From positions 1 through 17,159 of the forward strand of contig JAIWNI010000250.1 of assembly GCA_025331435.1 (NCBI GenBank): 17,159 bases of DNA. The letters run 5' to 3'. The stretch is from Choanephora cucurbitarum (Eukaryota > Mucoromycota > Mucoromycetes > Mucorales > Choanephoraceae). The notes under the pieces are model-generated. The model ran no database searches. It saw only the letters and a program-made list of their open reading frames with translations, and had not been told where the DNA came from. The translations under genes and the position numbers were made by a program. Shown one piece after another: positions 1 through 7,692 of this stretch (within the stretch, counting starts at the first letter, position 1; the number at the start of each line of letters is the position of its first letter).

Positions 1-1
1 C

Positions 2-286
2 TATTTAAGCCGAAGTCTAACCAAAGCCGAATCCAACTATGGTTTCACCAAATTAGAATGTCTTGGAGTAGTATGGGCTGTCAAAGAGCTACGTCCCTAT
101 CTCTTAGGTTCAAAGTTTACTATAATCTCTGACCATTCAGCTGTTAAGGGACTCTTAAACAATGATAAACCAGTTGGTATCATTGCAAGATGGATTACTA
201 TACTCAATGAATATGATTTCGAAGTTGTATATCGTCCTGGCAAAGAACTCAAAAATGCTGATTTCCTAAGTCGACTTGGCTATTAA
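2..286 (+). CDS. Ty3/Gypsy pol, C-terminal end of RNase H (partial, 5' end outside window)
   Basis: Reading from base 2 gives 94 codons and a TAA at 284-286. The peptide opens with YLSRSLTKAESNYGFTKLEC, which matches the Ty3/Gypsy RNase H signature around the catalytic Glu (S-x-L-T-x-A-E-x-N-Y-x-x-x-x-L-E). It continues with WAVKELRPYLLG, then SDHSAV carrying the DH pair, and finishes with YRPGKELKNADFLSRL, the usual last helix. RNase H degrades the RNA strand of the RNA/DNA hybrid during reverse transcription. The reverse transcriptase must lie left of the window. The ORF stops right after RNase H, whereas in most Ty3/Gypsy elements pol runs on without a stop into the integrase; here the integrase starts about 300 nt later in another frame. 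Family assignment is confident. Confidence 0.9.
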   Translation, partial: YLSRSLTKAESNYGFTKLECLGVVWAVKELRPYLLGSKFTIISDHSAVKGLLNNDKPVGIIARWITILNEYDFEVVYRPGKELKNADFLSRLGY

Positions 287-400
287 GACCGTAATTGTCT
301 ATAAACTAATGATAGACCGCAAAGTCTATAAACTATCATAAGACCGTAATTGTCTATAAACTAATGATAGACCGTAAAGTCTATAAACTACTTCCGACCG
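287..400 (+). repeat. 27-28-bp tandem repeat (about 4 copies) in the pol spacer
   Basis: The unit GACCGNAANTGTCTATAAACT begins at 287, 315, 342 and 370, with a fifth truncated GACCG at 396. Units alternate in type, giving a 55-bp higher-order period. Most copies can fold: GTCTAT at 297-302 pairs with ATAGAC at 312-317, and 352-357 pairs with 367-372. The array lies directly after the RNase H stop codon. Confidence 0.85.
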
Positions 401-423
401 AAAAATAGTCATAAAACTAACTC

Positions 424-468
<45 letters not shown>

Positions 469-474
469 CACATA
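424..474. repeat. Poly(A)/(AT)n microsatellite in the pol spacer
   Basis: A run of A is followed by TA dinucleotides interrupted by a few C. It is followed at about 491-553 by a pyrimidine-rich stretch leading to the integrase start at 595. The AT tract plus CT-rich stretch resembles a fungal core promoter, but that is inference only. Confidence 0.8.
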
Positions 475-594
475 CAATTTTCACATATCGATATCCTTTT
501 GTATCTTTCTTTCTCTTTCCATTTCTTTTGTCTTCTTTCAATTTCTTCAAAATACATAAATCAACTTTACTCTTGGTGCTACAAAATCTCATCT

Positions 595-1740
595 ATGGAC
601 AACGATATCTTTCACTTGGTCACAAAATATTTACAAACGTTAACTTACCCATCCGATGTTGATGCAGCCATGAAACAAACTATTCAAAAGATGTATCCAA
701 ACTATTTTCTCAAAGACAATCAATTATATCATCGAACTTCTGGCAAACGCGTTTTAAATAGGTCTCAAGCAGTCAAAGCTATTGAACAATATCATCACCA
801 CCCCATGGGAGGCCATTTTGCTTTCAAGAATACATTACAGAAAATCGCAGAAAAATATTATTGGCCGAACATGAGACAAGATATAAAAGAAGCCATAGAT
901 ACGTGTGAAAGATGTCAAGTCCTTGGGAAAGAACAAATTCAAGAATCTCTACACCCAATTCCAGTACCTGTGAAACCTTTCGATCTTATCTCGATGGATG
1001 TGAAACATGTAGCAAGTTCAAGAGCAAATCACAAGTATATCATCGTTGCAATTGATTATTTCACGAAATGGGTTGAAGCACGACCATTAGTTTTGGCTAA
1101 TTCACTCGAAATCAATTCATTCTTCTATGAAGAAATCATCACACGACATGGACTACCATCAACATTAATAACTGACAATGGATATGTTTTTGTCAATCAG
1201 TTATTCGACGTTGTCTGTAATACTTATAGTATCAAACACTTGCAATCTTCTCCGTACCACCCTGAAGGAAATGGTTTAGTCGAACGTTTCAATCGAACAC
1301 TAGGTAAAGGGCTCCAAATGCTTCCACCAGACGAAAAAGGTGATTGGCATTTGTATATTCCATCCTTTTTATTTGCGTATCGAAGTATAATTCAAGCCAG
1401 TACCAAAAATACACCTTTTTTTCTTGTATATGGTCGAACACCAAGAACACAATTCGACAATTCAATAGATTATGAAACACAACCGTCAGTTCCAAATAAT
1501 CAAGACGAATTTGATCTTATGATACAACAAAGATTTGAACAAATAATCAAACAAAGGTCACTGGTGTACAAGAAGGCCGCTGAATATATCATTACTGCCC
1601 AAAAACAACAACAACGACAGATACAAAAACGAATTGAATCAAAGAATATAAAAGACAAGCCTCCATTTACCCTAGGAGAAATGGTGTTGAGGTATCGAAG
1701 TGAAATCCACAATGACTTATCCAAGAAAATTGGAGGATAA
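595..1740 (+). CDS. Ty3/Gypsy integrase (HHCC zinc finger and DDE core; frame break at C-terminus)
   Basis: The enzyme joins the retrotransposon cDNA to host DNA. From the Met at 595 the protein begins MDNDIFHLV. An in-frame Met at 499 exists, but the 32 residues it adds are low-complexity and come from pyrimidine-rich spacer, so 595 is preferred. Counted from 499, the HHCC finger is YHHHPMGGH (residues 98-106) with CERC (136-139). The catalytic triad is D167 (SMDVK), D226 (LITDNG) and E262 (GLVERFN), with exactly 35 residues between the second Asp and the Glu (D,D35E). The frame ends at 1740, just before the expected GPY/F module, which lies in the +1 frame. A one-base gain in the A run at about 1726-1729 would explain this. 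It could be a disabling mutation, a sequencing error or, less likely, a programmed shift. Confidence 0.9.
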   Translation: MDNDIFHLVTKYLQTLTYPSDVDAAMKQTIQKMYPNYFLKDNQLYHRTSGKRVLNRSQAVKAIEQYHHHPMGGHFAFKNTLQKIAEKYYWPNMRQDIKEAIDTCERCQVLGKEQIQESLHPIPVPVKPFDLISMDVKHVASSRANHKYIIVAIDYFTKWVEARPLVLANSLEINSFFYEEIITRHGLPSTLITDNGYVFVNQLFDVVCNTYSIKHLQSSPYHPEGNGLVERFNRTLGKGLQMLPPDEKGDWHLYIPSFLFAYRSIIQASTKNTPFFLVYGRTPRTQFDNSIDYETQPSVPNNQDEFDLMIQQRFEQIIKQRSLVYKKAAEYIITAQKQQQRQIQKRIESKNIKDKPPFTLGEMVLRYRSEIHNDLSKKIGG

Positions 1741-2023
1741 ATTTGATGGTCCTTATATCATACATCAATGTTACAACAATTCGACATATCGATTGAAAAC
1801 GCCACAAGGAAAGATACTTGATCAAGTTACACATGGCAACAAATTAAAAATCTATAAAATCCCAAAAATATTTCCTTTATTTTCGAACGAACTAATACAA
1901 AGCAATGACAGCTCAAGATATCCAAGACTTGTTGAACCAACCATTTCCAGAAATCAGTATAGAGGAAAATACAAAGCTCACGATAAATTCTTTCACTATA
2001 GGCCTCCCCCTCCCACCCAATGA
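1730..2023 (+). pseudogene. Integrase C-terminal GPY/F module in shifted frame
   Basis: In frame 2 the sequence resumes as KLEDKFDGPYIIHQCYNNST and continues to YRLKTPQGK and HGNKLKIYK. This is the classic chromodomain-like GPY/F end of Ty3/Gypsy integrase (K-x-x-x-x-x-x-GPY ... Y-x-L ... H-x-x-x-LK-x-Y). It has no good start codon of its own and is the natural continuation of the 595-1740 frame. The last 30-40 residues before the stop at 2021-2023 look random and overlap the next ORF. That stretch is probably not constrained. Confidence 0.75.
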
Positions 2024-2339
2024 TCCTTTGTTACAAGATTCCATAGAAGCCACTACAAAACGAATTCAAGTTCTCTCAAAAATCAAGTCTGTAAGTAACC
2101 AAATGATAAACAAGGAGAGTAAGAAATTAGCCAAAGCAATTCGAATGGAAACAAAAATGAAACCGAAAAGTATCAAAATTGTCTCGAAGATTAAACCATA
2201 TGAAAACAAACTCGAGAACCAACAAATCTATCAATTAGTCAAGAAGCAAGTAGTAAAGCAACAACTCCCACAAATATATAAAAGTAAGAGGACTTACTTA
2301 GTTGAGGAGGGAGCATATGTAGCGCCTCGTCACCACTGA
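1905..2339 (+). CDS. Small lysine-rich ORF at the 3' end of the retrotransposon (unrecognised)
   Basis: The ATG at 1905 opens 144 codons in frame 3, overlapping the shifted integrase tail by about 119 nt. The product starts MTAQDIQDLLNQPFPEISIE. Its second half is strongly basic (KESKKLAK, METKMKPKSIK) and probably helical. I recognise no domain. It may be a third ORF of the element, or a lineage-specific extension of pol reached by another frameshift, since its composition looks more protein-like than the frame it overlaps. It runs through the purine tract at 2304-2313 and stops inside what should be the LTR, as some retroelement 3' ORFs do. Being a real gene is uncertain. Confidence 0.5.
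   Translation: MTAQDIQDLLNQPFPEISIEENTKLTINSFTIGLPLPPNDPLLQDSIEATTKRIQVLSKIKSVSNQMINKESKKLAKAIRMETKMKPKSIKIVSKIKPYENKLENQQIYQLVKKQVVKQQLPQIYKSKRTYLVEEGAYVAPRHH
2304..2313 (+). promoter_or_regulatory. Candidate polypurine tract (plus-strand primer)
   Basis: GAGGAGGGAG lies directly before a TGTAGCGCC that fits an LTR start at 2318. LTR retrotransposons prime second-strand synthesis from such a purine run immediately upstream of the 3' LTR. Confidence 0.6.
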
Positions 2340-2354
2340 CTTTAAAAATTTCTC

Positions 2355-2362
2355 TATAAATA
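2355..2362 (+). promoter_or_regulatory. TATA box in the presumed LTR
   Basis: TATAAATA about 37 bp into the presumed LTR. This is the usual kind of element for Pol II transcription of an LTR retrotransposon. Confidence 0.45.
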
Positions 2363-2517
2363 ACCTACGAATTTAATCGAATAAACAGACAGACATTTTC
2401 TCACCTTTATATCTTACACTTATCTTTGAAAGCGCATAAACGCGTGGATATTATATCTTCTTTTATTTTTTTTATCTTTTCTTTATCTCTTATTTCTTTA
2501 TTTTTCTTTTTGATCTG

Positions 2518-2928
2518 AACAATAGGTCTATAATCTTAGATCACACTATCAGATTAAACATACAAATCTCTGTTGAAACAATAGCTTAATTATTTTTAAG
2601 CACACTATTCAAAAGAGTACACATCTTCACACTAGTCTTAACTTACATTTCTAAGAACAAAGACACACTAGAAGTTGTTTGATCAAATCTTAAATAGAAC
2701 AATAGTCTTTCTCAATTTTAATTGTATAAGACACACTATCTATTAAGTCATAATATTAAACACTATTTCAATAAGAAATCTCTTCGTTGAAAGCAATATT
2801 AATATTAAGTTATACAAATCTCATATCGTACAATAGCCTTACTTTGAATATATCAATTAGAAAGGCACACTAGCGGTATAAGTTATTTTACTTTACAATA
2901 GCTTTGTGATTATATCAAAGCACATTAG
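2518..2928 (+). repeat. Array of six related hairpins (ACAATAG - stem/loop - CACA - CTAT/CTAG)
   Basis: Each unit has ACAATAG (CACTAG in unit 3), a 4-5-nt arm, a loop of 6-21 nt, the complementary arm, then CACA, then CTAT or CTAG (TTAG in unit 6). The last tetramer can pair with ATAG except in unit 6. Units start near 2518, 2577, 2630, 2698, 2829 and 2894. Arms are GTCTA/TAGAT (one G-U), CTTAA/TTAAG, TCTT/AAGA, TCTT/AAGA, CCTT/AAGG and CTTTG/CAAAG. The arms change but remain complementary. Spacing is 53-68 nt, with one double gap (2698 to 2829) where a degenerate TTTCAA/TTGAAA hairpin sits at 2766-2792. I do not recognise the element; an RNA leader or packaging role is only a guess. Confidence 0.7.
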
Positions 2929-2984
2929 AAGTGAAATATAATAAATCTATAAAATCTTTATCCCATATAAACAATCCATCCATT

Positions 2985-3051
2985 AGAAGGTTTTTATTCT
3001 TGCTCAACCACTATGCACACCCCGCTATTTGAGCACGGAGACTTACCTTCT
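2985..3051 (-). repeat. Two-part hairpin, candidate Helitron 3' terminus
   Basis: TGCTCAA (3001-3007) pairs with TTGAGCA (3029-3035), and an outer AGAAGGT (2985-2991) pairs with ACCTTCT (3045-3051). On the - strand the inner hairpin is followed after 14 nt by CTAA and then T (positions 2986-2982). This matches the canonical Helitron end: hairpin, CTRR, insertion before T. It lies about 290 bp beyond the stop codon of the Rep-helicase gene on the correct side. The exact end is not proven. Confidence 0.45.
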
Positions 3052-3251
3052 GTATTAGTCCGTCTTGTTTACATTTCGCCATTAAACGATGCCTTTTGAG
3101 TTTGTTTGGGTTGGTGCTTGAGTGAAAGCTTGAGGTTTTTGCTATTTTTGCTTTAATTATTTTTTTTATCTTTTGTATGACATTCATTGGTATTTTGTGG
3201 AGTTATTCTTTCGAGAGTTATGTTCTTAAGCACCTTCTTGAGTGCGAATGA

Positions 3252-3265
3252 TTTATTAATTTATT
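3252..3265 (-). terminator. Two AATAAA polyadenylation hexamers after the Rep-helicase stop
   Basis: On the - strand two AATAAA hexamers occur at 3265-3260 and 3257-3252, about 10-20 nt past the TAA at 3275-3277. This position and strand fit cleavage and polyadenylation of the Helitron mRNA. Nothing else is seen in 3052-3251. Confidence 0.5.
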
Positions 3266-3274
3266 TTGTAAAGT

Positions 3275-6200
3275 TTAAGCGTCATTTCCTCGTTTTTGTC
3301 GTTTTTCAGCAAATTCTACAATATCGATAGCATCCAAGTTCAGACCGTACTTGCGTTTGATTCGTAAGGGTAATTCAGATCCGAAAAAAAATAGGTTTTC
3401 ACTCTTTCGTACACGAGACATTGCTACATAAAGCTGACCATGAGACATCATATTATCTAAGTGTATTGCAACAGAGTCGATGGTGGCACTTTGAGCTTTA
3501 TGAATGGTGGAGGCAAAAGCGGGCACGATTGGAAATTGCGATCTAAGATAGCTAGTTCCAGGCACACTTCTAGTAATCCTCTGCACCCACAAAGTCATTT
3601 CGTCACCATCGGGTCCTTCTTTAGAAAGAAGGATGTTCTCTTCTTCGATCTCCTTGACCTGAGCAATGGTGCCATTGACCCAGCCGCTAGAGACGTGCAA
3701 ATTTTGAATTAACATTATAGGCATATCAATCTTAAGCTTTAACTCTTGAAGTAGTCTAGTTTCGTTCAGTGCACGAGTAGCAGAAGCTCTTAAACCTCCA
3801 TTGTACGTATCATTTGCGAGGAAAATCACAGGTTCACCTGACATAGTTTCAAAATCTTTTGAGTTTGCAGTATTGACCTTTTGTCGAGTGGTGTATAATC
3901 TCAATGATTTGTTGGGTAAGTCGGCTTTCATAACTGTTCTGCTATTGATAAACTTGATCACAGATTCATCAAAATGGCATAATCTTACTTTGTTTAAAAT
4001 TTCTATGAAAGCAGATTCAGTTTGTCTTACAGGTTCCATCAAGCAATACTTTCCTGAATAGCGAAATATTCCAGACTCCCAAATAGGCTTTTCATTTTGA
4101 TTTACAGGCAGTAGTTGAGCCAAGTCGCCGAAAAAAATAGTTTTAACACCGCCCATGCCTACATTTCGATTAGTAGCTTTGATGAGAGTATTGCTCAGCA
4201 TATCTAATAGAGTGTCGCTTAGCATTGAGTACTCGTCTATTAAGAGTATTATCTTGGGGTACAGCTTCAAGATTTCATCTATTTTTAAATGATTGGGACT
4301 GTTAGTAGAAGCATCAATACCAAAAAATCTATGAATTGTCATTCCATTAATGTTGTGAGCAGCTACTCCTGTGGGTGCTAGTTTAAAAACCTATAATATG
4401 AAACAAGGTTATTTAAGACTAGTCTTGCTCATATTGTTGTACTTCTTACTTTGAATCCTTGAATCTTGTAATGTCTTTCGAGCATTTTTAACAAGAAAGA
4501 CTTTCCTGTTCCAGCAGCCCCTGACACAAAAGCAGTCGTGTTGGTTTTTAACTCTTGAACAACATCTTCATAGATTGCTCGCTGAGAAGCATTTGCACAA
4601 GTTAGCATAACTTCAAGTTCGGCCTGAGTGGTATCTGATCCTCTTTCAGCGTCGCGAACATCGTTCAAATCCTGAATGTTGACCATTCTATCAGTGACAC
4701 AAATCCCACCTTGTTCTTAGGAATTGATATAAGGTATTCGAAGTAATCTATTTAACAAATGTAACTTTAGTAGTCATTCATACTACTTCTACTTCTTACC
4801 TCTCCAGGTTCTGTAAGGACCCTTCTCCTTTTCAAAGGTGGTTTTATATATGGCTTTTTTAATGACTATCTGTTGATAATAATACTTTTCGCCATTTAGT
4901 TCACTCTGTAAGAATGTTCTCCAATAAGCTTCTTTATGTCGAAGTACGTATACAGTGTATTCAGAACAAACATATTTTGGTAGTTGTTCATGATAAAAAG
5001 AGCGGGAATGATAGCCGCCTGTTCCTGGAAATCTATCCATATCAGCCTCTCTGTAGAATGAATAGAATTGAGGCATTGTTAACTGTTTTGCACCATTTCT
5101 GGTTTCGTATTTTTCTAATAAACTCGAGTTAATTATTGTATTCATTAAGTTTATTTCATCCAACATACCAACATGAGTTCGAGTGAAAATTTTATCACTG
5201 TTAGGATCGAGATCCTTGATACCAGATTTCAATAATCTACGATTATCACTCGGAAGATTTGTTTGTAAGAACGTTACTGATCTTGAGCTTTGATGCTTAT
5301 GCCAACCCATTAAGTCGTACACAGCCTCAACAGCTCCAACAATTCTACTTTTATAATGCTCTTTTGGAGACTTTTCGTTACTGACCTTATAATGACCATG
5401 TGTGGCCTTGTTGTTGATCTCGTAGATTGTATCGGATTCATTTTTCGCCATGTATTTGGCCAAATAACGAACAGCTGCCTTACCACAGTTGTATTGTATA
5501 TCCATATTCGCCCTCCAAACAGTAAGAAGGTATGGATTGTAGTTATTGATGTACATGTCCTCAACTCCACGTTCATATATGCATGACTCACCTACAAATT
5601 CTGTGCGAGGAGCAGGTTGTTTAGGATAACCAAAGCGGCAGCCACGATTCTCGGCTAACTTGCAATATCTGAGATGATTGACTTTAGTCTTTGTAATTAT
5701 GGTCACGAAATTGTTCATATACTTACACAGGGTTGCAGACATGGGTTTGATGTTTCAAAACCAATCCATGAAGTAAAGGGTCATCAGCGGCTCTTCTTGG
5801 CAGTATCTTACAAGTGACTACGTTCAAACGGATCAATTCTTGAACAGATTTTTCAGTCCACAAAACACAATGAATGTGAGGGCTTCCTCTGTCTTGGATT
5901 TCAAGAACCCAGCTATAGTCTTTCACTCCACCTATCATTGTAGCAAAGTGACCAAGTACATATGTGTTGAAGAAGTGGTTCCATTTTCTTTTGAAATGAT
6001 TGGCAAAAAGCACAGGATCCTCCCAAGGATATTGAGTACCAGTAGCAGCGGTGAAGTCAGGACTGTAATCATTACAGCTAAAAGTAAGAAATAGTTGAGG
6101 GGCACCAAGATTGTTAAACACTGTTTGTAAATTTAAGAAGTTCCTTCTCTTGTAAGCGTAAGATGAGCGAACGACGTAGGGAACAGTGGATACTATGTTC

Positions 6201-7421
6201 TTATTATATGATTTTGTAGCATTGTTGATCACATCTCTTTGTCTTATATTGCTTCGACCCTTGGTAGAAATAACAAGTCTATTTGCAGCAGCAATGTTAT
6301 TCTTTTCAAGAGCGTCCAACATAAAAAATAGAAATGACTGATCTCTTGCAAATCTGCGATCTTTCATCATTAGTCTCAATCTGGTGTAGCCCTTTAAGTT
6401 CTCTCCAGCAAGAGTTGCCTTTGCGATTCCACCATGATCTTCTGCTCGTGCACTATTTTCCTCATTGGGTGTAGCCATTGAGTAGTGACCCTTGCACTCG
6501 GGATACAAGTAGGGGAAAAGCAAAGCAAGCAAGCTAGGATGCGACATTCTAACATTCATTCCTGATGAGTCCTGACCAATGTATAAATCTTCAAACTCGG
6601 GCTCTGATGCTTGAGGATGGACTGTGTCTTCGGGAAGTAGATAATTGTTTGGCCATTCGTTTCTTCTACGGATACCAATATGCTTTGCATTCTCCTTAAT
6701 ATGGTAATTAACTAAAGAATACATCAAGGGCTGTAACTTATATCGTGCCAAAAGTGGATGAGCTCTTTGCAATGCGGCATATGCAGCAATTACTCGTTGT
6801 TTTCTTATGTTGGCAGGATCGCCTCTTTGATAAAATAAGCCAAGGGTACCACCATAAGCCATCTCAGCAAACTCGTAATTGTGTTTCAGACCTACAGCTC
6901 CAGAAACTTCATAATGGCCTATACGACCATTCAAAAGTGTTGATTTTCGTGTGATCTGCGTCATCAATTTGATTGGCGACAAAACGCATCTTTCGCGGTA
7001 GTTAAGGCCTTCCACTTCTGGTATCAAATCTCCTACAGGGGTTCAAAGTTACTAAATGAAGTTCATAATAAAAAACCGATAACTTATCGTTACCAGGATA
7101 GGCATAGGTTGGCATCTCTTCTTCTTTGGTGTTGAGATGGGCCTTGCAAACCATGTACTTGGTTTCTTGACTATTCATCAAAGGAGCCAACTTCCATTCG
7201 GAGCAATTCTTTAAAGCAATTTCAGGGTTAGTGAAATTGCGATAGGCGTATTCTTCTTTGTAAAGAACGCGGAGACAAATACAGCAAAAGCCGTTAGGTG
7301 TTTCTGCGGCAAACTTTTGAAACCGAACAATCTGATTTCTTTGCGTTTCATTGAAGAAAGACAAGGAGTTATCTTGAAAGCGGAAACGGGAGACAAAAGC
7401 TTGAATTTGTTCACGGGACAT
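3275..7421 (-). CDS. Helitron Rep-helicase transposase, five exons, apparently intact
   Basis: Exons 7094-7421, 5727-7032, 4800-5668, 4450-4715 and 3275-4390 are joined by four introns of 61, 58, 84 and 59 nt. Donors are GTAACG, GTAAGT, GTAAGA, GTAAGA; every acceptor is AG. They total 3885 nt, 1294 residues plus TAA, with all junction phases matching. The protein drives rolling-circle transposition. Domains: zinc-binding N-terminus CCIC (46-49) with CKAH (92-95), DUF6570-like; Helitron_like_N (about 280 onward, LFPYLYPECKGHYS); Rep motif FLTFSCND (about 423-430); metal-binding HIH (495-497, DRGSPHIHC); C-rich CRFGYP; YLAKYMAK (613-620) with nicking Tyr 613 and 617 and Lys 620; then a Pif1-type helicase with Walker A GAAGTGKS (900-907), APTG, Walker B IDE (974-976), GDLAQLLPV, TIHKAQ (1218-1223) and YVAMSRVRK. 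The start is the ATG at 7421; an upstream in-frame TTG at 7454 is not needed. No missing key residue was noticed. Confidence 0.93.
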
Positions 7422-7606
7422 TTTAGAGAAAAGAAGAGATGTTGGTTGTAACAAAGTTATGAAAAGTGGAGAAAAAAGAACTCAATACATTTCTACAAAA
7501 CTCAATATTAATTCCAGAAAATACTTGTTGCACAAAATCTTAAAGGTACAAAAAAAAATATATTTTTTTAAAAAAAAAAAGAAAAGCAGGTGTGTGTGTG
7601 TGTGTG

Positions 7607-7639
<33 letters not shown>

Positions 7640-7692
7640 CGTCAAAAAAAAAACCGCCTTCCCAGCCCAGCCAACCAACCATCGGGATCCCC
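7422..7692. other. Intergenic spacer between the Helitron gene and the upstream gene
   Basis: This 271-bp stretch must hold the Rep-helicase promoter (- strand). It contains A-rich runs at about 7551-7583 and a GT/CA microsatellite. Apparent ORFs here are low-complexity artefacts of the microsatellite. Confidence 0.6.
7590..7638. repeat. (GT)n microsatellite
   Basis: About 24 GT dinucleotides with one TT interruption, 170-220 bp upstream of the Rep-helicase start. On the transcribed strand it reads (CA)n. Confidence 0.95.

Larger units (their letters stand above)
2318..2982 (+). mobile_element. Probable 3' LTR of the Ty3/Gypsy element (right end not certain)
   Basis: The left end is inferred from the purine tract and a TG start. 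A TATAAATA box at 2355-2362 and a T-rich stretch at about 2459-2512 fit an LTR with promoter. The 5' LTR is outside the window, so the right end cannot be fixed by comparison. I stop it at 2982, where a candidate Helitron end begins; the LTR could be shorter, or interrupted there. Most of the right two thirds is the hairpin array described separately. Confidence 0.45.

Noticed and set aside
287..400. CRISPR-like array
   Set aside because: The repeats are directly adjacent without unique spacers and sit in a eukaryotic retrotransposon.
499..594. Start of the integrase ORF at the upstream Met (499)
   Set aside because: The extra 32 residues come from pyrimidine-rich spacer and are low-complexity; the Met at 595 begins the integrase-like part.
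284..600. Intron joining RNase H to integrase
   Set aside because: The stop at 284-286 lies before any good donor, and donors upstream would remove conserved RNase H residues.
3054..3058. Second ATTAG as an alternative Helitron 3' end
   Set aside because: No stem-loop lies at the proper distance on the inner side, unlike the ATTAG at 2982-2986.
3461..6954. Several 60-90-codon + strand open frames opposite the Helitron gene
   Set aside because: All lie antisense to well-supported transposase exons and show no domain of their own.
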